Source: Bordetella genomosp. 12 (GTDB taxonomy: Bacteria; Pseudomonadota; Gammaproteobacteria; Burkholderiales; Burkholderiaceae_B). From it: DNA of 64,000 nt. The stretch spans positions 186,001 through 250,000 of the forward strand of contig NZ_NEVU01000001.1 in NCBI RefSeq assembly GCF_002261355.1. The letters run 5' to 3'. Below, one piece after another: positions 19,550 to 28,172 of this stretch. The translations under genes and the position numbers were made by a program. Positions within the stretch are counted from its first letter, which is position 1. The number at the start of each line of letters is the position of its first letter. The notes under the pieces were generated by a model. The model had not been told where the DNA came from, searched no databases, and worked only from the letters and a program-made list of their open reading frames with translations.

Positions 19550-20239
19550 TTGACTGATCTGCTGACGCCTTTCGTATGGATCGCCCTGGTGGCGATCGTC
19601 GTGTTCCTGCTCGGCCTGGGCATGTTGCTGGGCCGCGGCGGCGCGCGCGACGACATGGGCCGCAAGACCTTCCGGCTGCGGCCCGTGCGGCGCCTGTTCG
19701 GGCTGCTTTTGGCGGGGCTGGCCTGCGTCTCGGTCCTGCTGGCCTTGTCGCTGCTGCAGTTCTTCCGCCTGACGACCGATCAGCCCGTGGCCGACATCGA
19801 GGTCACCCGCCAGGGCGACAATCAATATCGGGTGGCGGCGCAGGCCGAGGGTCTGGGCACGCGCGACTACACCCTTTACGGCGATGAATGGCAGATCGAT
19901 GCCAAGGTCGTGCGCTGGCGCCTGCCCGCGCTGGTGACGGGGGCGCCGCCGCTCTACCGCCTGGAGCGCTTGTCGGGCCGCTATCGGGATGTGCAGCGCG
20001 AGCAAAGCGGCACGCGCTCGGTCCACGCGCTGGACGATTGGCCCGTGCCCGACATCAGCGCCGTCAAGGCCTGGTTCCCGGGCTGGCTGCCCTTTGTCGA
20101 TGTCACCTACGGTAGCGCAGCCTATATGCCGTTGTTCGATGGCGCGCGCTATCAGGTGCTGTTCGATCCGCGCGGGGCGCTGTTTATCCGCCCTGCCGAT
20201 GCGGCCACCGAGCAAGGGCTGAAAGCGCGCGGCTGGTAG
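19550..20239 (+). CDS. Inner-membrane protein of unknown function, two membrane segments
   Basis: A 229-residue protein. TTG is the likely start, with GGAG 10 nt upstream. The first membrane segment, FVWIALVAIVVFLLGLGMLL, is followed by a basic cytoplasmic loop, then a second, LLLAGLACVSVLLALSLL. The remaining roughly 155 residues should be periplasmic and hold DYTLYGDEWQIDAKVVRW, LSGRYRDVQREQ and a soluble end RALFIRP-like. Homologues in Burkholderiales are often labelled cation/multidrug efflux pump, but nothing in it resembles a transporter. No function is assigned. TATACT at 19515-19520 may be a -10 element. Confidence 0.7.
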   Translation: MTDLLTPFVWIALVAIVVFLLGLGMLLGRGGARDDMGRKTFRLRPVRRLFGLLLAGLACVSVLLALSLLQFFRLTTDQPVADIEVTRQGDNQYRVAAQAEGLGTRDYTLYGDEWQIDAKVVRWRLPALVTGAPPLYRLERLSGRYRDVQREQSGTRSVHALDDWPVPDISAVKAWFPGWLPFVDVTYGSAAYMPLFDGARYQVLFDPRGALFIRPADAATEQGLKARGW

Positions 20240-20334
20240 CCGGCCGGCGCTCGGTCCAATTCCGGCGCCGCGCCTGCCATGCCGCCGGCCGGCCTTTCTA
20301 TACTCGGACGCTCTCTGCCCGTTGAGGAGCGACC

Positions 20335-20793
20335 ATGCCGAACTGCCATCCTTCCCGTGTCATCCGCCGCGGCATCGCCGCGGTCTGCGCCGTGCTGGGC
20401 CTGGGCGCCAGCGCGCAAGCCCACAATGCCCTGGTGACCTTCGACAGCGCGCGCGATGTCGCGCAGACGGTCGCGCACCTGCGCGAGGGCCTGATCGAGC
20501 AGGGGATGACCCTCTTCGCCGAGATCGACCATGCCGCCGCGGCCCGGACCGCCGGCCTGTCCATGCCGCCGACCCGGGTCCTCATCTTCGGCAATCCCAG
20601 GGCGGGCACGCCGTTGATGCTGGCCGCGCCCGATGTGGCGCTGGATTTGCCGCTGCGCGTGCTGGTGCGCGAGCGCGCCGGCCGCGTCGAGGTCTTGATG
20701 CACACGGTGGCCGATCTGGGCCTGCCGGCGCACTTGCAGGAGCGGCTGGCGCCGGTCATCGATCTGGTCGGCAAGCGCGTGGCCCAAAAATAA
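20335..20793 (+). CDS. Periplasmic DUF302-domain protein
   Basis: A 152-residue protein with signal peptide MPNCHPSRVIRRGIAAV...ASAQA cleaved about residue 29. The mature part is a DUF302 domain: ALVTFDSARDVAQTVAHLREGLIEQG, then TLFAEIDHAAAARTAGLSMPPTRVLIFGNPRAGTPLM in pieces, including the conserved IFGNPxxGTP motif. DUF302 proteins have no firmly known function; some bind metals or ligands. GAGGAG lies 6 nt before the start. Confidence 0.85.
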   Translation: MPNCHPSRVIRRGIAAVCAVLGLGASAQAHNALVTFDSARDVAQTVAHLREGLIEQGMTLFAEIDHAAAARTAGLSMPPTRVLIFGNPRAGTPLMLAAPDVALDLPLRVLVRERAGRVEVLMHTVADLGLPAHLQERLAPVIDLVGKRVAQK

Positions 20794-20854
20794 CGGGGGC
20801 GGACCGCTCTGCCATCTCCTGAAACCGGAACTTTGCTGCAGCGCGGGAGTCGAA

Positions 20855-20881
20855 TTAGCACTCAAAGATTTGGAGTGCTAA
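20855..20881 (+). promoter_or_regulatory. CIRCE operator upstream of rpoH
   Basis: TTAGCACTC, nine bases, GAGTGCTAA is a perfect match to the CIRCE element bound by the HrcA repressor. It ends 46 nt before the rpoH start codon. HrcA normally represses groESL or dnaK; placement here puts the heat-shock sigma factor under HrcA as well. Confidence 0.92.
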
Positions 20882-20927
20882 CATCAAGCTAATGCCCGTT
20901 TTCCCCTCGTTCCATGGAGGCCGCACT

Positions 20928-21815
20928 ATGAATTCTGCCAGTCCCTCGTTGGCCACCTCGGGCAACGCCTTGGCCTTGGCGGTTGCCAATCCAGGTGCGT
21001 TGGGCACGATCGATGCCTATATTTCGACGGTCAACCGTCTGCCTGTCCTGAGCCTCGAGCAAGAGTCCTCGCTGGCCCGGCGCCTGCGCGATGGCGATGA
21101 CCTCGAAGCCGCCCGTGAGCTGGTGCTGTCGCATCTGCGCCTGGTGGTATCGGTCGCTCGTCAGTACCTGGGTTACGGATTGCCGCATGCCGACCTCATC
21201 CAGGAAGGCAATGTCGGCCTGATGAAGGCCGTCAAACGTTTCGACCCCGAGCGCGGTGTGCGCCTGGTCTCGTTTGCCGTGCACTGGATCAAGGCCGAAA
21301 TCCACGAATACATCATCCGCAACTGGCGCCTGGTCAAGGTGGCGACCACTAAGGCCCAGCGCAAGCTGTTCTTCAACCTGCGCAGCATGCGTCCGGATGG
21401 CCAGACGCTCGATACCGAGCAGGTCGACCGCATCGCCCGCGAGCTCAATGTCCGCCGCGAGGATGTCAGCGAGATGGAGGTCCGCCTGTCGGGCCGTGAC
21501 CTGTCGCTGGAAAACCAGGACGATGACGACGACAGCTTTGCGCCGATCGCCTATTTGTCCGATGAGTGCCGGGAAGAGCCGACCCGGGTCCTGGAGCGCA
21601 AAGCGCGCGATGATCTGCAGGGCAAGGGCTTGTCCGATGCCATCATGGCCTTGGATGCGCGCTCGCGCCGGATCGTCCAGGCCCGTTGGCTGCAGGACGA
21701 TGGCGGTGCCACGCTGCACGAACTGGCCGCCGAGTTCGGCGTGTCGGCCGAGCGTATCCGCCAGATCGAAGCGGCGGCGCTAAAGAAAATGCGGGGCACG
21801 CTGGCCGCGGCCTGA
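20928..21815 (+). CDS. rpoH: RNA polymerase heat-shock sigma factor (sigma-32)
   Basis: A 295-residue group 3-like sigma factor directing heat-shock transcription. Region 2.2 is DLIQEGNVGLMKAVKRFDPERG (about 89-110, in pieces). The RpoH box QRKLFFNLR (144-152) separates it from RpoD and RpoS. Region 4 ends with ERIRQIEAAALKKMRGTL. I start at MNSASPSLAT, which has GGAGG 8 nt upstream; an ATG 36 nt earlier lacks one. The CIRCE operator upstream indicates HrcA control. A hairpin with T-run follows the gene. Confidence 0.95.
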   Translation: MNSASPSLATSGNALALAVANPGALGTIDAYISTVNRLPVLSLEQESSLARRLRDGDDLEAARELVLSHLRLVVSVARQYLGYGLPHADLIQEGNVGLMKAVKRFDPERGVRLVSFAVHWIKAEIHEYIIRNWRLVKVATTKAQRKLFFNLRSMRPDGQTLDTEQVDRIARELNVRREDVSEMEVRLSGRDLSLENQDDDDDSFAPIAYLSDECREEPTRVLERKARDDLQGKGLSDAIMALDARSRRIVQARWLQDDGGATLHELAAEFGVSAERIRQIEAAALKKMRGTLAAA

Positions 21816-21838
21816 GTCCGGCCTCGCTGTTCGGCGCC

Positions 21839-21869
21839 ATGCCTGCCCACGGGGCAGGCATTGTTTTTT
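21839..21869 (+). terminator. Intrinsic terminator of rpoH
   Basis: ATGCCTGCCC (21839-21848) pairs with GGGCAGGCAT (21852-21861) round a 3-nt loop and is followed by TTGTTTTTTC. It starts 24 nt after the rpoH stop. Confidence 0.9.
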
Positions 21870-21989
21870 CTGGCCAGGGTATTGGTGGACAGATGCGGAT
21901 ACGACACCGATTGATACAAAATTGGGGGCAATCGGGGCGTGCAGCCCGAAACTTATGGCGCCGGGCCTGGACTAATCCTCTTAGACCGC

Positions 21990-22105
21990 AATCTTGGTTT
22001 GTGTTGCAGTCTTGTCGTCCGTCTCGGCTTCTCCTCTTTCCCCTCCCCTATGAGACGGACGGTTTACGGGGCACCTACGCATATGGGTGCCCCGTTTTTT
22101 ATTTT
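21990..22105 (+). ncRNA. Candidate small RNA with a pyrimidine loop and strong terminator
   Basis: The gap after the rpoH terminator has its own transcript-like structure. GTCCGTCTC (22017-22025) pairs with GAGACGGAC (22052-22060). The 26-nt loop holds 22 unbroken pyrimidines (22028-22049) with CTCCT and CCTCCCC cores able to pair with Shine-Dalgarno sites. Six bases on, CGGGGCACC (22067-22075) pairs with GGTGCCCCG (22086-22094) followed by six T and ATTTT. The 5' end and promoter are not clear; the start given is a guess. Short frames here carry no recognisable protein. Confidence 0.5.
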
Positions 22106-22140
22106 GCGGCCCACACGGGCGTGGCCCGAAGGCGCGCGGC

Positions 22141-22971
22141 TCAGGCCGCGATGTCGGCGGGCGCGGCGTCGCCGCGCAGCGCGGCCCAGGTGCCCGCATC
22201 CAGGCGGGACACCCCCGTGGCGATCGACCCATCCGCATAGAGCTTGAGCCAGCGGTAGCCCGGCGCCTGCGGATCGATGGCGTGGCGGCCCTCGTCGAGC
22301 GTGAACTGAAAACACGTCGAGGGCGCGCCCAGCATGCGCAGGTGGTGATGCCGGCAGTCGAAGGCCTGGTGGATATGGCCCCAGAGCGCGACGCGAGCCT
22401 GAGGGTGGTCCGACAGCCGCGCAAATACCGCCGCGGCGTTGTCCACCATCAGCGCATCGTGCGCCGCGCCCTCGACACGCGCCAGGTTATGGTGCAGCGC
22501 AACGAGCACATGGCGCGATTGCGCCTCGCGCAGCGCGTGTTCCAGAAAGTCGAATTGCGCCGGGCCGATATGGCCGAAATCCTGCCCGGGCACGGTGGAG
22601 TCCAGCAGGATGACCCGCCAGCCGGGCAAGTCATGGACAGGCTGCGACCAGGCGGCCAATTGGCGGCGCAGTTCCGGCGCCGAATCATGATTGCCCGGCA
22701 GGCAGCGGATGGGATGGTCGGCATCCTGTAAATGCTGGCGCAGCCGCTGGTAGGCCGCCGCGCTGCCGTCTTGAGCCAGGTCGCCGGTCAGCAGCATGAG
22801 GTCGGGACGCGCCTGTTCGCGCCGCGCGAGGTCGAGCACGGCGCGCAGGCAGGCGTCGGTGTTGACGCCATGCAGGCGCGCTTGCGGGTCGTACATCAGG
22901 TGCGAGTCGGTCAATTGCAGCAGCAAGGCCGGCGCATCCTGGCGGCGCGCTTCAAGCTGGTCGTGGGCCAA
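22141..22971 (-). CDS. cpdA: CpdA-like metallophosphoesterase (3',5'-cyclic AMP phosphodiesterase type)
   Basis: A 276-residue calcineurin-like enzyme with all metal motifs of class III cyclic-nucleotide phosphodiesterases: QLTDSHLMYDP, LTGDLAQDG, PGNHD, VALHHN and GHIHQAFD. The class member CpdA hydrolyses cAMP to AMP. The loop HLMYDPQARLHGVNTDACLRAVL matches CpdA. It is divergent from the antiporter gene, 173 nt away. Substrate should be regarded as likely, not proven, since related enzymes use other phosphodiesters. Confidence 0.8.
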   Translation of the reverse strand: MAHDQLEARRQDAPALLLQLTDSHLMYDPQARLHGVNTDACLRAVLDLARREQARPDLMLLTGDLAQDGSAAAYQRLRQHLQDADHPIRCLPGNHDSAPELRRQLAAWSQPVHDLPGWRVILLDSTVPGQDFGHIGPAQFDFLEHALREAQSRHVLVALHHNLARVEGAAHDALMVDNAAAVFARLSDHPQARVALWGHIHQAFDCRHHHLRMLGAPSTCFQFTLDEGRHAIDPQAPGYRWLKLYADGSIATGVSRLDAGTWAALRGDAAPADIAA

Positions 22972-23144
22972 AGGCCGCTCCCGGTATCGGAAAGCGCCAC
23001 GTTAGCGAAAAATCCCGTGGCCCGCATGTTTTCGCTGCGCGGCAGGCGTAACCAAGTGTGGGTGCGGCCGGCGCGCCCGTATCGGGCAGGCGGGAAAAAG
23101 ACGCTATCCTTGGGCCTTGTTGTCTTGCGCCATCGCGCCTTCCC

Positions 23145-25730
23145 ATGGATATCGGATTTCTCGTTTTCGGGCTTGCCGGGCTGTTGACCCTGGTCTGCTT
23201 CATGCCGCCCCTGGCCGGGCGCCTGGGCCTGCCCTATTCCGTGCTGCTGGCCATCGTCGGTTGTCTGCTGGGCATCGGCATCCATCTGCATGGTTGGGCG
23301 CCGCCGGTCCTGGGCGATCTGCTGGACACGATCGAGCGTTTCGAGATCTCTTCCGAAACCTTCCTCATGGTGTTTTTGCCGGTGCTGTTGTTCGAGACGG
23401 CGCTGTCGATGAACGTGCGGCGGCTGATGAACGACATCGGCCCCATCCTGATGATGGCCATCGTGGCCGTGGTGGTGTGCACGCTGGTGGTGGGGGTGGC
23501 CGTCAGCGCCGTGTCTTCTTATGGCTTGCTGGTGTGTCTGTTGCTGGGCGCTATCGTCGCCACGACCGACCCGGCCGCGGTGGTGGGGATCTTCCGCGAG
23601 GTGGGCGCGCCCAAGCGGCTGACCACGCTGGTCGAAGGCGAGAGCCTGTTCAATGACGCGGCCTCCATCGCGCTGTACTCGGTGCTGCTGGCCGCGCTGG
23701 GCGGTTCGGGCGAAATCTCGGCCGGCGCCGTGTTCAATGATTTCATCATCCACTTCCTGGGCGGCGGGCTGGCCGGTTGGTTGATGGGTCGTGCGGCCTG
23801 CTCGCTGTTTGCCTGGTTGCGCGGCTACCCCACGGCCGAGATCACGCTCACCCTCACCCTGGCCTATCTGTCCTTCTTCATCTCCGAGCATTACTTGAAT
23901 GTCTCCGGCGTGGTGGCGACGGTGGTGGCCGGCCTGGTGGTCGGTTCGACGGGGCGCACGCGTATGTCGCCCACGACCTTCGAATACCTGTCCAATTTCT
24001 GGGAGCAGTTCGGCTTCTGGGCCAACTCGCTCATTTTCGTGTTTGCCGCCATGCTGATCCCCAAGCTGATGGCGGCGGCCGATTGGCAGGAGCTGTTGCT
24101 GGTGGTGGTGGTGTTCGTGGCCACGCTGGTGGCGCGCGCCATCGTGGTCTTCGGGCTGCTGCCGCTGTTGCAGATCTTCAAGATCGGCGCCGAGGTCAGC
24201 AACCCCTACAAGAGCGTCATGCTCTGGGGGGGCTTGCGCGGCGCGGTCTCGCTGGCGCTGGCGCTGGCTGTGACCGAACAGACCACCGTGCCGGAGGAGG
24301 CGCGCCAGTTCGTGGCGGTGGCGACCACCGGTTTCGTGCTGGCCACCTTGTTCATCAACGGTATCAGTCTGCGGCCCTTGATCCGCATGTTGGGCTTGAA
24401 TCAGCTCTCGCCCGTCGAGCGCACCATTCGTAATCAGGCGCTGTCGGTCGCGCTGGAGACGCTGCAGGGCAAGACCGACGAAATCGCCAAGGAAGACCAT
24501 ATCGCGCCCGAGGCGCGCGACCGCATCCACGCCGTATTCGATGCCAGCCTGACGGCGGTGCACGACAGCCAGGTGGGGCGCATGAGCGTGGAGCAGCGCA
24601 CGGCCGTCGGCCTGGCCATCGTGGCGCGGCACGAAGAAGAAATGTTCTTTGACATTCTCAAAGCGCAGATCGTCGATTGGCGCATGGCCGAAAGTCTGCT
24701 GGCCCGCGCCGAACGCCTCGAAGATGCCGTGCGCATGGGCGGCGTCAAGGGCTTCGAACAGGCCATCGTGGCCGATGTGCGGTACTCGCCCGGCTTCCGT
24801 CTGGCGTTGCGCGTGCATTATGTGTTTGGCTTTCAGGGCTGGCTGGCCCGGGAGCTCAGCCAGCGCTTCGCCAATCTGCAAACCAAGCGCTCGGTGGCGC
24901 AGCGCCTGATGCAGTTTGCGCGTGAGCAGATCGGGCCGCTGCTGGGCGATGATGCCGCGCAGCAAATCGTGGCGGCGCACCAGCGCCGTCTGGATCTGGT
25001 GGACAACGCCTTGCAGGCGCTGAATCTGCAGTATCCGAGTTATGCGCTGTGGCTGCAGGAGAGCTATCTGGGGCGCGTCGCCCGCGAACTCGAGCGCATC
25101 CGTTACCGCGACATGCTGGAGCAATTCCTGATCAGCGGCGAAGTGTATGCCGATCTGATGGCGCAGTTGAAAACACGCTGGGAGCATATCGATCGCCGCC
25201 CGCCCCTGGATATCGAACTGAGCGCGGCCGAGCTGATCAAGCGGGTACCCATTTTCGAAGGGTTGAGCCCGGACTCGTTGCGCGCGATCTGCAAGCTGCT
25301 CAAGCCGCGCCTGGCCCTGCCGGACCAACGCATTCTGGCGCATGGCCATCATGGCCAGGAAATGTGTTTTGTGGCGTCCGGCGCCGTGGTCGTGCAACTG
25401 CCCGACAACACGACGGTGGAACTGGGCAGCGGCGAATTCTTCGGCGAGCTGGCGCTGATGGGCGACGAGCACATCAATGCCGACGTGCGCTCGCTGGGCT
25501 ACAGCAAGCTGCTGATGCTCTCGGCCCGTGACCTGCGCGCCGTGCTGGCGCGCGATCCGGATCTGCGCGAGCGCATCGAGAAGGTGGTCAAGCAACGGCT
25601 GCGCGCCATCGAGGTCTGGCGCCAGTTTTCCGAAACGGGCCAGGTCTATCCGCCTGGCGTGACGCCGCCGGCCAAGGGCGCGCCGCCGACCGGCGCCGAG
25701 GATCCCAAGGGATTGCCGGCGCCAGACTGA
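23145..25730 (+). CDS. CPA1-type cation/proton antiporter fused to a cNMP-binding-like domain
   Basis: An 861-residue inner-membrane protein. Residues 1-410 carry about 12 membrane helices of the NhaP/CPA1 antiporter family, with SLLLGAIVATTDPAAVVGIFRE and VEGESLFNDAASI, holding the TDP and ND acid residues of ion exchange. A helical cytoplasmic region (about 430-690) follows, rich in Arg and Glu. A cyclic-nucleotide-binding fold (about 695-830) begins KRVPIFEGLSPDSL and includes GEFFGELALMGDEH. The arginine of the usual PRxA phosphate-binding turn is not evident, so ligand binding is uncertain. The start MDIGFLVFGL is 29 codons inside a longer frame. Exchange of Na+ or K+ for protons is inferred. 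Confidence 0.85.
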   Translation: MDIGFLVFGLAGLLTLVCFMPPLAGRLGLPYSVLLAIVGCLLGIGIHLHGWAPPVLGDLLDTIERFEISSETFLMVFLPVLLFETALSMNVRRLMNDIGPILMMAIVAVVVCTLVVGVAVSAVSSYGLLVCLLLGAIVATTDPAAVVGIFREVGAPKRLTTLVEGESLFNDAASIALYSVLLAALGGSGEISAGAVFNDFIIHFLGGGLAGWLMGRAACSLFAWLRGYPTAEITLTLTLAYLSFFISEHYLNVSGVVATVVAGLVVGSTGRTRMSPTTFEYLSNFWEQFGFWANSLIFVFAAMLIPKLMAAADWQELLLVVVVFVATLVARAIVVFGLLPLLQIFKIGAEVSNPYKSVMLWGGLRGAVSLALALAVTEQTTVPEEARQFVAVATTGFVLATLFINGISLRPLIRMLGLNQLSPVERTIRNQALSVALETLQGKTDEIAKEDHIAPEARDRIHAVFDASLTAVHDSQVGRMSVEQRTAVGLAIVARHEEEMFFDILKAQIVDWRMAESLLARAERLEDAVRMGGVKGFEQAIVADVRYSPGFRLALRVHYVFGFQGWLARELSQRFANLQTKRSVAQRLMQFAREQIGPLLGDDAAQQIVAAHQRRLDLVDNALQALNLQYPSYALWLQESYLGRVARELERIRYRDMLEQFLISGEVYADLMAQLKTRWEHIDRRPPLDIELSAAELIKRVPIFEGLSPDSLRAICKLLKPRLALPDQRILAHGHHGQEMCFVASGAVVVQLPDNTTVELGSGEFFGELALMGDEHINADVRSLGYSKLLMLSARDLRAVLARDPDLRERIEKVVKQRLRAIEVWRQFSETGQVYPPGVTPPAKGAPPTGAEDPKGLPAPD

Positions 25731-25749
25731 GCGCCAGGGCGCGGCCGTT

Positions 25750-26571
25750 TTATGCTGCGCTGCAGTACTGGATGTCTTCCAGGATGACCAGGGCGGCTTC
25801 GAGCGTGAATTCGCCGGCCTCGATGCGGTCGACGGCCTGCGTGGCGTCCAGCGTGGCGATTTCCATGACTTCGCCATCGCGGTTGGCCGGTTGCGTATCG
25901 TGGCTGAGTACGCAGGTGCTGCTGAGCAGCGCTTCGACCTGATAGCCCTCGGGCAGCCGCCGCTGCATGCGCAGCACGGTGCGCAAGGGGCTGCGCTGGC
26001 GGATCTGCCCGGGCTCCAGGCCCGCCTCTTCAGCGCATTCGCGGACCAGCGCCTGGTCCAGGGACTCCGTGCTGCCGACCAGCCCGCCGACCAGCGTGTC
26101 CCACATGCCGGGGTCGGTGGATTTGGACAGCGCGCGCCGCGCGACCCACAGGCGGCCTTCGGGCGTCCAGGCATTCAGGTGCACGGCAAATGTCGGCAGA
26201 CCCAGCGGCCGCATCGCGGCGCGCTCGATCGCGCCCAGATGCTGCGTGCCGGCCGTGATATCGAGCAGTTCATCGCGCCAGCCGCGCAGGCAGCTGGCGT
26301 CGCGCAGGGTTTGCGCTAAGTCGGCCAGCGCCGCGTCCAGCGCCGGGCCCGGGCCCAGCTCGGGCAGCAGCCACAGCGCGTCGTCATCGAGGCGGACCAG
26401 GCCGCTGTCGCGCAGCGCGTCGCAGGCGGCCAGCGTGGCCCAGCCGCAGCGCTGCCCGCCGATGTAAACGGGGCGGGCGTGCTCGGGCGGCGGCTGTTGT
26501 GCCTTGTCGCGCAAAGCGGCCGACAGATGAGCCAGTCGTTCGGGGTCGGGTAGAGAAGACAGTCGAAGCAT
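25750..26571 (-). CDS. Nudix hydrolase with N-terminal DUF4743 region
   Basis: A 273-residue protein. Residues 1-115 match the DUF4743 region found before Nudix domains of thiamine-pyrophosphokinase-associated type. The Nudix box lies at 163-185: G163, E169, then REC-AEEAGL, fitting GX5EX7REUXEEXGU. It is convergent with the antiporter gene. Substrate is not deducible; proteins of this design include dipyrimidine- or isoprenoid-diphosphate-type hydrolases. Confidence 0.85.
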   Translation of the reverse strand: MLRLSSLPDPERLAHLSAALRDKAQQPPPEHARPVYIGGQRCGWATLAACDALRDSGLVRLDDDALWLLPELGPGPALDAALADLAQTLRDASCLRGWRDELLDITAGTQHLGAIERAAMRPLGLPTFAVHLNAWTPEGRLWVARRALSKSTDPGMWDTLVGGLVGSTESLDQALVRECAEEAGLEPGQIRQRSPLRTVLRMQRRLPEGYQVEALLSSTCVLSHDTQPANRDGEVMEIATLDATQAVDRIEAGEFTLEAALVILEDIQYCSAA

Positions 26572-26727
26572 GAAGCGGATTTTAGTTCACGGTATAGTCT
26601 AGGGACCGGTTGCACCGGGGCCGCGACGGTCTCGGAGGCAAACAGGCGCAGCAAGCCATGTTTATTTGAAGGCTTCATCCGGGCATGGCATTTAAATAGT
26701 TGGCAGGCAAGTCTCGCTATCTAGAAC

Positions 26728-26756
26728 TTACACAAGATTTGGCCTGTAGCTATAAT
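26728..26756 (+). promoter_or_regulatory. Sigma-70-type promoter of the cox cluster
   Basis: TTACAC, 17 nt, TATAAT with TG four bases before the -10. It lies 158 nt before the coxB start. The rest of the 342-nt gap (26572-26913) holds no gene that I can see; a leader of about 150 nt is implied. Confidence 0.6.
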
Positions 26757-26913
26757 TCCGCGGTTTTAGATGTGTTGTGTGTGGGAGCGACAGGGTCTGT
26801 TGTCTTTCGCCTGGTTCGTGACTACCGTCTAATAATTGCGCGTTCCCTGCCTTCCGGCGGCCCGTACGGCGTGCGGCGGTATTGGGCCATCCGCGCCATG
26901 TTTCGAGGTAAGC

Positions 26914-28071
26914 ATGAAGATGTGGAGAGGGGTGCTGGGAGCAGGTGCGCTACTTGTCGGCAACATGGCTTATGCCCAGGTCCAGGACATGCCGGGCGGC
27001 CCACGGGTCAATCAGCTGAATCTGCACGAAGGTGTGACACAGATCTCGCGTGATGCGATGTGGTTGCACTGGATGATGCTCACGATCTGTATTGTGATCT
27101 TCATCGGTGTGTTCGGTGTGATGTTCTATTCCATCTGGGCTCACCGCCGGTCGCGCGGCCACAAGGCCGCCACCTTTCATGAGCATCTGGGCGTGGAAGT
27201 CGCCTGGACCGTGATCCCCTTCATCATCGTCATCGCCATGGCCTTGCCCGCCACGAAGACCGTGGTCGCCATGAAAGACACTTCCAGTCCGGACATGACC
27301 GTCAAGGTCACCGGTTATCAATGGAAGTGGGGCTATGAGTATCTCGACGGCGAAGCCACCGGCGTCAAATTCCTCTCCACCTTGTCCACGCCGCGCGCGC
27401 AGATTGAAAATCGCGAGCCCAAGGGCGAGTTCTACCTCATGGAGGTGGATAAGCCCATGGTCGTGCCGGTCAATAAAAAAGTCCGCGTGGTGTTGACCTC
27501 CGGCGATGTGATTCACTCCTGGATGGTGCCGGACTTCGGCGTCAAGCAGGACGCCATTCCGGGTTTTCTGCGCGATACCTGGTTTCGTGCCGACAAGGTG
27601 GGTGCCTATCGCGGCCAGTGCGCCGAGCTCTGTGGCAAGGATCACGCCTTCATGCCCATCGTGGTGGAGGTCAAGTCGCAGGAAGACTACGACGCCTGGG
27701 TGGCCGAGCAGAAAAAGCTCATGGCCGCGCAGGCCGACGATCCGAACAAGGAATGGACCCAGGCCGAGCTGATGGCGCGCGGCGAGCAGACTTTCAATGG
27801 CTCCTGTGTGGCCTGTCATCAGGCCAACGGCAAGGGCATTCCCGGCTCTTTCCCGGCCCTGGACGGCGACGCCACCGTGCTCGGGCCCAAGGCCGCGCAG
27901 ATCAATACCGTGCTCAAGGGCCGGCCCGGCACGGCCATGGCTGCCTTCGGCGGCCAGTTGAACGACGTCGACATCGCGGCAGCCATCACTTACACGCGCA
28001 ATGCCTGGAGCAACGCAGGCAAGGGTCAGGACCCCGTGGTCCTGCCCAAGGACGTGGCGGCCGCGCGCTAG
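26914..28071 (+). CDS. coxB: Cytochrome c oxidase subunit II fused to a cytochrome c domain
   Basis: A 385-residue subunit that takes electrons from cytochrome c. The signal-like segment MKMWRGVLGAGALLVGNMAYA is followed by two membrane helices, then the CuA domain with Cys236, Cys240, His244 and Met247 in QCAELCGKDHAFM. The C-terminal cytochrome c domain has CVACH (Cys298, Cys301, His302), making this a caa3-type subunit. GAGGT precedes the start by 4 nt. It heads the cox cluster. Confidence 0.96.
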   Translation: MKMWRGVLGAGALLVGNMAYAQVQDMPGGPRVNQLNLHEGVTQISRDAMWLHWMMLTICIVIFIGVFGVMFYSIWAHRRSRGHKAATFHEHLGVEVAWTVIPFIIVIAMALPATKTVVAMKDTSSPDMTVKVTGYQWKWGYEYLDGEATGVKFLSTLSTPRAQIENREPKGEFYLMEVDKPMVVPVNKKVRVVLTSGDVIHSWMVPDFGVKQDAIPGFLRDTWFRADKVGAYRGQCAELCGKDHAFMPIVVEVKSQEDYDAWVAEQKKLMAAQADDPNKEWTQAELMARGEQTFNGSCVACHQANGKGIPGSFPALDGDATVLGPKAAQINTVLKGRPGTAMAAFGGQLNDVDIAAAITYTRNAWSNAGKGQDPVVLPKDVAAAR

Positions 28072-28172
28072 GCGCGGCCCCTTCGCTGTTTTAAGAAGCT
28101 GTTTCCGTAGATACAGATATCGCGCCGGTCCCCATGGACAGGGACCGGCGGATCAGCAGGAAGGAGTCCACC

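Noticed and set aside
20239-20293. Terminator after the two-helix membrane protein gene
   Set aside because: GCCGGCCGGCG and CGCCGGCCGGC can pair but across a 33-nt loop; the following T-run is short, so I do not annotate it.
22911-26174. Long minus-strand open frame (over 1000 codons) opposite the antiporter gene
   Set aside because: It is antisense to a well-recognised CPA1 antiporter, is rich in His, Gln and Arg as expected for a shadow of a GC-rich gene, and shows no domain.
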